DNA of 64,000 nucleotides from Mesobacillus boroniphilus (lineage in GTDB: Bacteria > Bacillota > Bacilli > Bacillales > Cytobacillaceae): positions 1,736,001-1,800,000 of the forward strand of contig NZ_QTKX01000001.1 of assembly GCF_018424685.1 (NCBI RefSeq), given 5' to 3'. Numbering within the stretch: position 1 is the first letter of the stretch; every line of letters begins with the position of its first letter. The notes beneath the pieces were generated by a model that searched no databases, was not told where the DNA came from, and saw only the letters and a list, made by a program, of their open reading frames with translations. A program made the translations under genes and the position numbers. Shown piece by piece: positions 9,109 through 16,821 of the stretch.

Positions 9109-9387
9109 TCTTTTAAACACAGGTTCTTAGACATTTTCGCATCACTCTTACTTCAAGATGTCCATTAAACACAGGTTCATAGACATTTCCGCATTACTCC
9201 GACTTCAAATTGTCCATTAATTACAGGTTCTTAGACATTTCAACATCACTCCGATTTCATAATGTCCATTAAACACAGGTTCTTAGACATTTCAACATCA
9301 TCCGATTTCAAAATGTCCATTAAACACAGGTTCTTAAACATTTCAACATCACTCTGATTTCAAAATGTCCATTAACAAGGCTCTTTG
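9109..9387. repeat. 52-bp tandem repeat array, five units plus partial
   Basis: Unit starts are at 9109, 9161, 9213, 9265, 9316 and a truncated one at 9368. Steps are 52, 52, 52, 51 and 52. Each unit reads TCCATTAAACACAGGTTCTT, then AGACATTTCAACATCACTCC, then GATTTCAAAATG, with a few substitutions. TGTC and GACA edges form an imperfect dyad within each unit. It occupies most of the 507-nt gap between yodJ and deoD. No ORF or promoter is convincing inside it; the rest of the gap (8934-9108) is AT-rich with nothing I can name. Confidence 0.9.
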
Positions 9388-9400
9388 GAAAAATTCTCAT

Positions 9401-9433
9401 AAAAAAACCCTCTCCAATCATGGAAAGGGTTTT
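9401..9433 (-). terminator. Terminator after deoD
   Basis: AACCCTTTCCATGATTGG AGAGGGTT hairpin ending in seven T on the minus strand. Confidence 0.85.
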
Positions 9434-9440
9434 CAAATCA

Positions 9441-10145
9441 TTACTCTTTGATTGCCGCTTCAAGAGCTACTTCAATCATCTCATTGAATGTAGTCTGGCG
9501 CTCTTCTGCAGTCGTCTCTTCTCCAGTAAGGATATGGTCGCTTACTGTAAGAATTGACAGGGCTTTACGATCGTATTTAGCAGCCAGGGTGTAAAGTGCT
9601 GTTGTTTCCATTTCAATAGCAAGAATCTGGTACTGAGCCCACTTTTCCAATTCAGCATTATCATTGTAGAACTGATCTGCAGTGAAAACATTTCCAACTT
9701 TAAGGTTCAAACCTTTTTCAAGGCCTGTATTGTACGCTTTGTACAATAGATCAAAGTTTGCTGTCGGAGCAAAATCAACACCACCAAATGTAAGGCGGTT
9801 CATTTGAGAGTCAGTCGAAGAGCTCATTGCCAGGATCACGTCACGGACTTTTACATCCTTTTGGATTGCTCCGCATGTTCCTACGCGAATCAGGTTTTGG
9901 ACATTGTAGCTATTCATCAATTCGTTGATATAAATCGAAATAGACGGAACACCCATGCCTGTCCCTTGTACAGAAACTCTTTTACCTTTATATGTGCCCG
10001 TGTAGCCGAACATATTTCTGACTTCATTATATAACTGTGCATTTTCAAGGAATGTTTCAGCAATGTATTTCGCCCTTAATGGATCTCCAGGAAGCAATAC
10101 CGTTTCTGCGATTTCATTTTCTTTAGCACCAATATGTACACTCAT
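9441..10145 (-). CDS. deoD: Purine-nucleoside phosphorylase DeoD, 234 aa
   Basis: A hexameric trimeric-type PNP with [14 protein letters not shown] near residue 18, the phosphate-contacting RVGTCG near 87 and the nucleoside site EMETTALY near 181. It splits purine ribo- and deoxyribonucleosides with phosphate, releasing base and sugar-1-phosphate for salvage. Length and sequence are standard for the Bacillus enzyme that prefers adenosine. The start has GGAGG 8 nt upstream. It is followed by a terminator and by the yodJ gap carrying the 52-bp array. Confidence 0.96.
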   Translation of the reverse strand: MSVHIGAKENEIAETVLLPGDPLRAKYIAETFLENAQLYNEVRNMFGYTGTYKGKRVSVQGTGMGVPSISIYINELMNSYNVQNLIRVGTCGAIQKDVKVRDVILAMSSSTDSQMNRLTFGGVDFAPTANFDLLYKAYNTGLEKGLNLKVGNVFTADQFYNDNAELEKWAQYQILAIEMETTALYTLAAKYDRKALSILTVSDHILTGEETTAEERQTTFNEMIEVALEAAIKE

Positions 10146-10326
10146 TATAAATCCTCCATCCTATAGGTTGCTACCTCAAAACTATACCACAATATAGTTA
10201 AGCAGGAAAATCTTCAGTTTCATGACAATTTTATTAACGGGCAAGCTAAAAATAGCTTTACCAAAGCGGAAAGAAAAAATCCGCAGCACCAGTAATATAA
10301 AAAACGAAAAAGAAGGTGATCGAGCA

Positions 10327-10458
10327 ATGGGCAAAAAGCACCGCAACCGAATCAACTCACCTAAGAAAAATAATCATATTCCTCCTGAAGCAATTGTTGC
10401 TGAACAGGAAGCACACGGCAAAGAATATTCAACAACCGGGAGAAAGAGAAGGGGATAA
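10327..10458 (+). CDS. Small basic hypothetical protein, 43 aa
   Basis: MGKKHRNRIN... is very basic, with a central HIPPEAIVAEQEAHGKEYS segment that looks conserved in style among small Bacillus proteins, although I cannot name the family. AAGGTGAT precedes the ATG at 10327; longer readings starting at 10222 lack a site. A strong terminator follows at once. Basic charge suggests nucleic-acid or spore-core association, which is only a guess. It is divergent from deoD. Confidence 0.7.
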   Translation: MGKKHRNRINSPKKNNHIPPEAIVAEQEAHGKEYSTTGRKRRG

Positions 10459-10459
10459 C

Positions 10460-10497
10460 AAAAAGACGATGAAGCAGAAATTGCTTCATCGTCTTTT
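10460..10497. terminator. Bidirectional terminator between convergent genes
   Basis: AAAAAGACGATGAAGCA and TGCTTCATCGTCTTTT form a long perfect stem with a 5-nt loop, ending the 43-aa gene on plus and spo0M on minus. Confidence 0.9.
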
Positions 10498-10509
10498 GCG
10501 ATTCACATC

Positions 10510-11280
10510 TTAGCAATAACGCTCTAACATGTGCTGGAAACTCTGCTTTAATGATGGAAGGTCAGAAGCATGGATGTTCATTCTTACATATGTTTCATCC
10601 ATTCCCATCGCTTCCGACAAGAAGCCTCCAAGTCCCCTCGCCTTGCGGTCAACTTGCATTAAAAGCTCGATTTCGTTCTCGCTGTTTGGATAGAAAATTA
10701 CCTCTAATTCATCCAATCGTCCTCTAAATGGACCTGATGCTGGGACGAATTCAAACTCCTGCACGAACGGCATATTTCTGCGGAGATGTCTTGGTGCTTG
10801 CTCGCACTCAGCTTCCCTCAACCGGAAGCCAAGGTCGCTAATCGCATTAAACACCCCATGCATCAACTGATTAGGCACTACCGTCAAATAATCTTTATCG
10901 CTAGGATCAACTGCATTTTTGATATCTAGCCCAGTCGAGACCCAAACCTTCGTCCTGCCCATCGATAATGGCATTTCCAATGGAAGCCTGAAAGAGAAAG
11001 GAATTTCCTTTGTCTCATTTTCTTTGATTATGAATGACTGCGTCAGCTTAAAACGATCAATTTGGGCTGTGGCTGTATACTTTTTATCATCTGCTTCTTT
11101 TATATATGTTGTATGTAAACTCAAATAGATATCATCTATATTCTGTTCGGTGTTTCCCCCGCGAATTTCTACAATTCCACGTACTTCTTCTCCTGGCATC
11201 ACCCGGTCCTTTTCCAGCTTCGTATCGACTTTAGCTGCTCCTATGCCTACACTGGCAAAAACCTTATTAAAAAATGACAT
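10510..11280 (-). CDS. spo0M: Sporulation-control protein Spo0M, 256 aa
   Basis: An arrestin-like fold protein: MSFFNKVFASVGIGAAKVDT, then VMPGEEVRGIVEIRGG and a C-terminal domain from about 145 (MHGVFNAISDLGFRLREAECE). Family members influence sporulation timing and cytokinesis in B. subtilis. The start at 11280 is chosen because GGGAGG lies upstream; the longer reading from 11409 would run through the SigW promoter. SigW control is expected from the sequence and agrees with what is known for B. subtilis spo0M. It is inserted into the yod block here. Confidence 0.93.
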   Translation of the reverse strand: MSFFNKVFASVGIGAAKVDTKLEKDRVMPGEEVRGIVEIRGGNTEQNIDDIYLSLHTTYIKEADDKKYTATAQIDRFKLTQSFIIKENETKEIPFSFRLPLEMPLSMGRTKVWVSTGLDIKNAVDPSDKDYLTVVPNQLMHGVFNAISDLGFRLREAECEQAPRHLRRNMPFVQEFEFVPASGPFRGRLDELEVIFYPNSENEIELLMQVDRKARGLGGFLSEAMGMDETYVRMNIHASDLPSLKQSFQHMLERYC

Positions 11281-11325
11281 ACCCTTTGCCTCCCTGATTT
11301 TACATTTTTCTTTCATATAGATGTA

Positions 11326-11351
11326 TACGATTATAAATAGAGAGAGTTTCA
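11326..11351 (-). promoter_or_regulatory. SigW (ECF) promoter of spo0M
   Basis: On the minus strand TGAAAC (11346-11351) and CGTA (11326-11329) are exactly 16 nt apart, an exact match to the SigW consensus. It lies about 45 nt before the spo0M start. SigW answers cell-envelope stress in Bacillus. Confidence 0.85.
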
Positions 11352-11392
11352 CTGAAAAGGGTGTTTTTTTAAAAAAGTTCTCATTCAAAATA

Positions 11393-11420
11393 TAAAAAGG
11401 CAGATTCATCTGAACCTGCC
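11393..11420 (-). terminator. Terminator after yozD
   Basis: GGCAGGTTCA/TGAATCTGCC hairpin (one G-T pair) followed by five T on the minus strand. It separates yozD from the spo0M promoter. Confidence 0.75.
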
Positions 11421-11440
11421 CATAAGTACGGGTAACTTAC

Positions 11441-11614
11441 CTAGTCTATATCTTCTTCCTCATCGATAATACATTTTTCAATCAGATATTCGAATGTGAT
11501 ATCCGCCATCTCTTCTAGTTCTTCCTCTGTGGGAACGTATCCCCTTTTTACAAGTTCATGAAAGAAAAATTCAGCAATTTCTTCTGTATCGATAATAACC
11601 TCAATCTCTTTCAC
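11441..11614 (-). CDS. yozD: YozD-like small acidic protein, 57 aa
   Basis: A short acidic protein (VKEIEVIIDTEEIAEFFFHE...) ending in EEEDID that matches the YozD family by sequence style and by position beside yodN. The GTG at 11614 is used because a GGGGGG tract lies 7 nt upstream; the in-frame ATG at 11668 has none. Function is unknown. It lies alone with its own terminator. Confidence 0.8.
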   Translation of the reverse strand: MKEIEVIIDTEEIAEFFFHELVKRGYVPTEEELEEMADITFEYLIEKCIIDEEEDID

Positions 11615-11749
11615 AGATTCGCCCCCCTTTATTCCAAATGTATGTGAAGTGCACATGTTTAATGCCAAGCTAAATCAATTTTCTGAAAATTGTTCTATTG
11701 CTTTTGGACAAGCATAGAATGGAATAAATCAAATTAGGAGTGAACTGGT

Positions 11750-11920
11750 ATGGAGAGACTTAGTACTTTTGCGGAAATGTTTGTAGAAGATGTCAACAAA
11801 GAAGATAGTATGGTTGTTGGATTTTTTGGGACCATTGTGAATATTTTATTTAAAGCTTTCCTATTGGCAGGAATTCCTTTTATTGCTTATGTGCTGCTTG
11901 AATTCGCAGGATTATTTTAA
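11750..11920 (+). CDS. Small membrane protein, 56 aa
   Basis: MERLSTFAEMFVEDVNKEDS is followed by a hydrophobic stretch at about residues 22-52 (VVGFFGTIVNILFKAFLLAG onward), enough for one or two membrane passes. TAGGAGTGA lies just upstream of the ATG. Its stop overlaps the end of yodN by 4 nt, tail to tail. I do not recognise it. It is too short for routine ORF calls but the ribosome binding site and hydrophobic pattern make it credible. Confidence 0.65.
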   Translation: MERLSTFAEMFVEDVNKEDSMVVGFFGTIVNILFKAFLLAGIPFIAYVLLEFAGLF

Positions 11921-12615
11921 ACATGGCTTTTTCCATCATTGTTAACGAGCATTGACAGTTTGCGAAGGATGACTCTCATTACATGGGCGTACTCTTCATC
12001 TTTGAACCACTTATATAAAATCCGGTAATCATTATATATATCAAGCAGATTATCGATCGTCATCCTCTTTTGATTGATTTTCCGCAGCTCTTCTTTTTCA
12101 CCTGCGCGTGGCTGATGAGACTTTTTATCGAGGTTGACGGATGGCTTTACTTCTTTATTGGACGAAAACAGTAGGCCCAGCTTCTGGATAAACGTATCTG
12201 CACTGTCCGAATCTGCAACAAGTGTCAGTTCTTCTTCTCCGGCTTCAAGCCATTCTCCATCTTTAATCCTGGACAGTTCATAAATGACATCCTCCCAGGC
12301 ATCTTCTTTATATCTCCAGATTTCGGTTCGAAAACCGACAACCTTAAATAGGTCTGAACCATAACCTTTTACCTGTACTAAGTCCCCAAAAAAATATTTG
12401 TATTCGATGTCGATTTGCTCCTTTTCAAGCAGCTTCCCATCGTACTCAGAGACCATTTGCAAACTTGTTTCCAAATACAAGCCCTCGCTCTTATTTATCT
12501 CATATACATGAAGGCCATCAAGCCATTTTATATCTGTCACTTTCCCCACAGTCCCATAAATAGTGATCACGACTGTATCACCGATGTTAAACTTAGGTTT
12601 CTTCCGTTTTTCCAT
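11917..12615 (-). CDS. yodN: YodN-like hypothetical protein, about 232 aa
   Basis: Two similar small beta-barrel segments occur at about 8-75 (FNIGDTVVITIYGTVGKVTD) and 70-130 (YFFGDLVQVKGYGSDLFKVV), both resembling KOW/SH3-like folds. A disordered Lys/Gln-rich linker (about 150-185) and a helical C-terminus follow. The name rests on synteny (yozD-yodN-yozE-yokU-kamA as in B. subtilis). Two near starts exist; the ATG at 12615 has AGAGG 9 nt upstream and is preferred over 12624. Function is unknown. Confidence 0.75.
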   Translation of the reverse strand: MEKRKKPKFNIGDTVVITIYGTVGKVTDIKWLDGLHVYEINKSEGLYLETSLQMVSEYDGKLLEKEQIDIEYKYFFGDLVQVKGYGSDLFKVVGFRTEIWRYKEDAWEDVIYELSRIKDGEWLEAGEEELTLVADSDSADTFIQKLGLLFSSNKEVKPSVNLDKKSHQPRAGEKEELRKINQKRMTIDNLLDIYNDYRILYKWFKDEEYAHVMRVILRKLSMLVNNDGKSHV

Positions 12616-12776
12616 TTCCTCCATCCTCTCAACGATGAGTCGTGAATTGTGATTACAACAGTATATGCATTTTTCTGAAAATCGCTACGCCTAGATGGTG
12701 GATGTGCCGGATGGATTTGAAGAAATCATAGTTTACGCTGAAGGAACACTGGGTTTTCAACTTCATAATAAAAGTA

Positions 12777-12813
12777 AAAAAGACGCTTGCAGATAACCGC
12801 AAGAGCCTTTTTA
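12777..12813 (-). terminator. Terminator after yozE
   Basis: A CTTGCGG/CTGCAAG-type imperfect stem, flanked by A-rich and T-rich tracts, overlapping the yozE stop. Confidence 0.6.
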
Positions 12814-13032
12814 GCTTTCTGATATCAAATATTCCTCCCAGGCCTCGTCAAACACAGCCATACTTTCAGGATAATGTCCATTCATTTCTAAATAAGAGCT
12901 GATTTCATTATAATCCTCCGAGTTTTTTGGGAACGAGAGGTCATCGTAAGCGGAGTTTGCGAACCTGCTAATCGCATCCTTTGGTTTGGTGGATCGGTAT
13001 TTCATGAGAAAGTGGTAAAAGCTTTTATACAT
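12811..13032 (-). CDS. yozE: YozE, UPF0346 SAM-like fold protein, 73 aa
   Basis: The protein MYKSFYHFLMKYRSTKPKD... with FANSAYDDLSFPKNSEDYNEISSYLE matches the YozE family, a small five-helix SAM-like fold of unknown function conserved in Bacillales. Length is as expected. It lies between yodN and yokU exactly as in B. subtilis, with one extra small membrane-protein gene between it and yokU. Confidence 0.92.
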   Translation of the reverse strand: MYKSFYHFLMKYRSTKPKDAISRFANSAYDDLSFPKNSEDYNEISSYLEMNGHYPESMAVFDEAWEEYLISES

Positions 13033-13113
13033 ATATAAACGCCTGCCTATTGTTTAAATTAGTTTGTCCATACTATAACGGATTTGTTCAGTGTACGTCC
13101 ACTTTAATGCAAC

Positions 13114-13153
13114 AAACAGAGCACCTTCCGATTAGGAAAGTGCTCTGTTTTCA
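13114..13153 (-). terminator. Terminator after the 63-aa membrane protein
   Basis: AACAGAGCACTTTCC/GGAAGGTGCTCTGTT stem, one mismatch, T-rich flank on the minus strand, abutting the stop at 13151. Confidence 0.8.
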
Positions 13154-13342
13154 TTGCCATCTAGCTGATTTAGCCATCTCTAGCAGTGCCCATATTATAT
13201 TGAACATTAAGATTGCTACGGTGATTGGCACGGCATGGAGCCAGTTCATTCCGAATTTCTCCTTGATCAGCCTAACATAATATCCGCAAAAGAATAAGAC
13301 AACCATTGCCGCTACCAGCATGATGGATAAAGCGATATACAT
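13151..13342 (-). CDS. Small two-pass membrane protein, 63 aa
   Basis: Hydrophobic segments at about residues 2-22 and 37-55, separated by a short basic loop (RLIKEKFGMN), predict two membrane helices. GGGGAGAGAAG precedes the ATG. I do not recognise a family. It stands alone with its own terminator between yozE and yokU. Confidence 0.65.
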   Translation of the reverse strand: MYIALSIMLVAAMVVLFFCGYYVRLIKEKFGMNWLHAVPITVAILMFNIIWALLEMAKSARWQ

Positions 13343-13472
13343 CTTCTCTCCCCATTTCCAAGTGAATACTCCCCCCTCTATTATAATGAGAAGGGAGTAA
13401 CTGGATAAAAAGGGTGTATGAAACTTTTGTGAACAATATGCTGGATTAGGTTATATTTATCACACCAAGATA

Positions 13473-13754
13473 TCAGGATGAAAAATCAAAGTAATTCCGT
13501 TTCAGTAGCCTGGGCTGAGCCATCAATTCCTCAAAGGTGACTACTTTGCCGAGTTTTTTCGTATCGATTAAAAACAATTGGTCTTCGATTTCTTTTGTAA
13601 TTAACTCGGTCTGATAAATCATATTGCAGTCAAGGCAATTAATGGCAGGAGTTTCATTGATTTGAATTGCTTTTGTTCCATCCGGAAGTTCCCAATAGAC
13701 CTTATCCGCTACAGCTTTGGTATTTTCACTGCTGCACCACTCGCATTTCCCCAT
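13473..13754 (-). CDS. yokU: YokU zinc-finger-like protein, 93 aa
   Basis: Two cysteine pairs, CEWC (residues 4-7) and CLDC (about 40-43), form a YgiT/MqsA-like zinc ribbon. The rest is a charged helical tail. It begins 11 nt after kamA with GGAGG in the gap, so it is co-transcribed with kamA, as in B. subtilis and B. thuringiensis. A regulatory or accessory role in lysine catabolism is possible but not shown. Confidence 0.88.
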   Translation of the reverse strand: MGKCEWCSSENTKAVADKVYWELPDGTKAIQINETPAINCLDCNMIYQTELITKEIEDQLFLIDTKKLGKVVTFEELMAQPRLLKRNYFDFSS

Positions 13755-13765
13755 CTTTCAACCTC

Positions 13766-15199
13766 CTATTCCTTTGTGGATGGGACTGCTCCTTGCCCAT
13801 CAGCTGCTTCAGTTGTCGTTTTTTTCTGTTGTGCCATAAATTTCTTTTCCTTTAATTCATCACGTTTATCTCGCTTATCCTTCAATGAAGCATGATTCGG
13901 GTCTTCCTCGTACTTTTCTCTGCGGTCGAGCCTTCCAAGACCTTCTGGAATCAGGTTGAATTCACTGTCGTTCATGATAGCTGCGATTCCAGTGTTCGAT
14001 TTTTTCTTTTCATAGTCTGGATACACTTGTTTAAAGTAACCCTCCGCTCTGCCTGGAACATAATTTTCAGGCTCAGGATATGAAGTGATTACACCTTCAA
14101 AATTGCGGAGAACCACTTTTTCAGGGCTCTGGGAAATCAGGTAATTGGGCTGCAAGGAGATTTTTCCGCCTCCACCTGGAGCGTCGACCACAAAAGTCGG
14201 TACAGCATAGCCGGATGTATGCCCTCTTAAGCCTTCAATGATTTCGAGCCCCTTCGTGACTGGTGCGCGGAAGTGGCCAATGCCTTCAGACAGGTCACAC
14301 TGGTAAATATAATAAGGTCGGACACGGATTTTCACGAGGTCATGCATGAGCTTTTTCATAATCGGGACGCTGTCATTGATTCCTGCAAGTATGACGGATT
14401 GATTACCGACAGGGACACCGGCATCAGCAAGCATCTCACAAGCACGCTTTGAATCTTCTGTGATTTCAATGGATGTATTGAAGTGTGTATTCAGCCAGAT
14501 TGGATGGTATTTTTTGAGGATTGAACATAGATTCTCTGTTATTCGCTGCGGGAATACGACAGGTGCCCGGGTTCCAATCCTGATGATTTCAACATGGTCG
14601 ATTTCTCGAAGGTTTTTTAGAATATATTCAAGGATATTATCATTGATCAAAAGTCCATCTCCGCCTGAAATCAGTACGTCACGTACTTCTGGGGTTTCCC
14701 TGATATAGTTGATAGCAGCATCAAGCTGTTTCTTAGCAACACCCATGCCGATTTGCCCGGAAAATCGGCGGCGTGTGCAATATCGGCAATACATAGAGCA
14801 TTGATTTGTGACCAGGAATAATACTCTGTCAGGATAGCGATGAGTCAACCCTGGTACAGGAGAATCCTCATCTTCATGCAATGGATCTTCAAGATCGTAT
14901 TTCGTTTTGTGTATTTCCTTGGAGATTGGCACAGATTGCATCCTTACGGGACACCGAGGATCATCCGGATTCATCAATGAAGCATAGTATGGTGTTATGT
15001 TCAATGGAATTGTTTTTGTTGAGATCCTTACTCCCTCTTCTTCGTCCGGAGTAAGATTTATGACCTTTTTTAAATCATCGAGAGTTCTGATTGTATTGGT
15101 AAGCTGCCAGAGCCAGTCATTCCATTGCTCTTCCGTTACATCCTTCCACAGTTCAATATCCTTCCAATGTCTTGAAGGTTTATATAAAGTCTGTTTCAT
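13766..15199 (-). CDS. kamA: Lysine 2,3-aminomutase KamA, 477 aa
   Basis: A radical-SAM enzyme with the cluster motif CSMYCRYC (Cys134, 138, 141) and a PLP-binding region near PGGGGKISLQPNY (lysine about 346). It converts L-lysine to L-beta-lysine with SAM and PLP. The C-terminal tail (about 420-477) is highly charged and longer than the catalytic core needs. The start has AGGGGG upstream. A perfect sigma-54 promoter lies 38 nt before the start and a sigma-54 activator gene lies just upstream, so expression should be substrate- or stage-controlled. yokU follows in the same transcript. Confidence 0.96.
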   Translation of the reverse strand: MKQTLYKPSRHWKDIELWKDVTEEQWNDWLWQLTNTIRTLDDLKKVINLTPDEEEGVRISTKTIPLNITPYYASLMNPDDPRCPVRMQSVPISKEIHKTKYDLEDPLHEDEDSPVPGLTHRYPDRVLFLVTNQCSMYCRYCTRRRFSGQIGMGVAKKQLDAAINYIRETPEVRDVLISGGDGLLINDNILEYILKNLREIDHVEIIRIGTRAPVVFPQRITENLCSILKKYHPIWLNTHFNTSIEITEDSKRACEMLADAGVPVGNQSVILAGINDSVPIMKKLMHDLVKIRVRPYYIYQCDLSEGIGHFRAPVTKGLEIIEGLRGHTSGYAVPTFVVDAPGGGGKISLQPNYLISQSPEKVVLRNFEGVITSYPEPENYVPGRAEGYFKQVYPDYEKKKSNTGIAAIMNDSEFNLIPEGLGRLDRREKYEEDPNHASLKDKRDKRDELKEKKFMAQQKKTTTEAADGQGAVPSTKE

Positions 15200-15236
15200 C
15201 CCAATTCCCCCTAGTTATTTTTATAACTATTTATCA

Positions 15237-15252
15237 TGCAAGTTCCGTGCCA
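15237..15252 (-). promoter_or_regulatory. Sigma-54 (-24/-12) promoter of kamA-yokU
   Basis: On the minus strand TGGCACGGAACTTGCA matches the sigma-54 consensus TGGCAC-N5-TTGCA at every defined base. It predicts a transcript start near 15226. The adjacent kamR gene supplies the needed activator. Confidence 0.92.
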
Positions 15253-15329
15253 AAAGCGACTGATTATTCTGAATTTAGGAATCATGCCTTCCTGCAAGGG
15301 TTTGAGAAAGATGCTGGGGAAATAACATT

Positions 15330-15368
15330 CAAAAAAAAAAATAACCTGCTGAATTTTCGGCAGATTAT
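15330..15368 (-). terminator. Terminator after kamR
   Basis: AATCTGCCGAAAATTCAGCAGGTT-type imperfect hairpin followed by eleven T on the minus strand, separating kamR from the kamA promoter. Confidence 0.8.
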
Positions 15369-15374
15369 AAAAGG

Positions 15375-16775
15375 TTATATATTCAATTTTTTCATTTTAT
15401 ATTGAAGCGTCTGTCTCGGAATATCCAAGAGGACTGCTGCTTGTTGGATATTGCCGCCTGAAGCATCCAGCGCATCATTGATTAATTGGATTTCTAGCTC
15501 TTTAAGATGCTCCCTCAAAACAAAAGATGTACGTATTTGTTGATCAGAAACAGCATCCGGCTGAATGTTCTTCAGCATCATTGGCAAGTCTTGGCCTGTC
15601 AGCATACTGCCTTCACATACATTCATCATGTATTCAATTGTATGCTTCAGCTCCCTGACATTTCCTGGCCATTGATGTTTAAGAAAAATTGATTTTACAT
15701 GTTCATCCAGTCCTGAAACGTGCTTCCGCAACTGTTTGTTATATTGGCTGATGAAGACATCCGACAAATAAAGGATGTCCTCTTTCCTTTGTCTTAAAGG
15801 CATCAATTCGAATGTCAATACATTCAGACGATAAAATAAATCCGTCCGCAGCTGGTTCGCTTCCATTGCCAGACCAGGGTATACATTCATCGCGGAGATT
15901 ACCCTGACGTTGACAGAGGTAACATTCGTACTGCCGATTCTTCTGACAGCACCATCCTCAAGGACACGAAGAAGCTTAGCCTGGAGATCGAACGGCATCG
16001 AATTCAGCTCATCAAGGAAAAGCGTTCCACCGTTAGCCAGCTCGAACAATCCAGGCCTGTCCACTGCTCCAGTATAGCTTCCCTTTGAGGTGCCAAACAG
16101 GATGCTTTCTAGCAGGTTTTCCGGAATAGCCGCACAGTTTTGGGCGATAAAAGGTCCGGCTGCTCGACTGGAGGCTTTATGGATCGATTGGACAAAAAGT
16201 TCCTTTCCTGTCCCGCTTTCTCCATACACAAGAATCGGAGAATCAGATTTTGCCAGTTTCTCAGCCTTCTTTTTAATCATCTTAAAATGCTTATTATTTG
16301 TAAGCAAGTCACTGAACGTATATCCCGATTGCTGTTTAATGGTTTTCGTCCCACGATGGTTTAGACTCTTTTGGATTTCGACCAGACGTTCAGAAAGTTG
16401 CTTGATCTGAGAATAATCCTTTGCAATTTCAACTGCACCAATTAATTCTCCCTGTACAAAGATTGGGAGGGTTGAATTCACAGTGTCAATCTTCCGTCCA
16501 TGCAAATTAACAAAGGATTGGGTTTCATTATAGATTGGTTTCTTCGTTTCAATTACTTTCAATAAAGTGCTGGATTGGTCGTTCAGTGAAGGGAATACAC
16601 TAAGGAGCGGCTTTCCAATCACTTCGCTGATTTCTAGTCCATCGTGCTTGGCAGCTACTTCATTATAGAAAATGGTAATCCCGTCGGTATTCACGACATG
16701 GATTGCCTCGTCGATGCACTTCAATATTGCGCTTAAGATTTCTTCCGTCACATTGGATACTGAGTTCAATCTCAT
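15375..16775 (-). CDS. kamR: Sigma-54-dependent activator of the lysine cluster (KamR-like), 466 aa
   Basis: A PAS domain (about 10-120, FYNEVAAKHDGLEISEVIGK) is followed by an AAA+ domain with Walker A GESGTGKE (185-192), the sigma-54 contact loop GSYTGA at 232-237 and Walker B TLFLDELN, and a Fis-type HTH near 430-466. The loop differs from the usual GAFTGA, but such variants are seen in RocR-type activators. The start at 16775 follows GGGAG; the longer frame would overlap ablB. It lies next to a perfect sigma-54 promoter, matching the KamR arrangement known in B. thuringiensis. The PAS domain presumably senses a lysine-derived signal. Confidence 0.9.
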   Translation of the reverse strand: MRLNSVSNVTEEILSAILKCIDEAIHVVNTDGITIFYNEVAAKHDGLEISEVIGKPLLSVFPSLNDQSSTLLKVIETKKPIYNETQSFVNLHGRKIDTVNSTLPIFVQGELIGAVEIAKDYSQIKQLSERLVEIQKSLNHRGTKTIKQQSGYTFSDLLTNNKHFKMIKKKAEKLAKSDSPILVYGESGTGKELFVQSIHKASSRAAGPFIAQNCAAIPENLLESILFGTSKGSYTGAVDRPGLFELANGGTLFLDELNSMPFDLQAKLLRVLEDGAVRRIGSTNVTSVNVRVISAMNVYPGLAMEANQLRTDLFYRLNVLTFELMPLRQRKEDILYLSDVFISQYNKQLRKHVSGLDEHVKSIFLKHQWPGNVRELKHTIEYMMNVCEGSMLTGQDLPMMLKNIQPDAVSDQQIRTSFVLREHLKELEIQLINDALDASGGNIQQAAVLLDIPRQTLQYKMKKLNI

Positions 16776-16821
16776 CACACTCCCATATTGAGTATATGAC
16801 AGAGTGCCGAAAAACTGTCTA

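Noticed and set aside
12695..12796. 33-codon plus-strand frame between yozE and yodN
   Set aside because: No ribosome binding site, a stop directly before the ATG, and its end lies in the yozE terminator.
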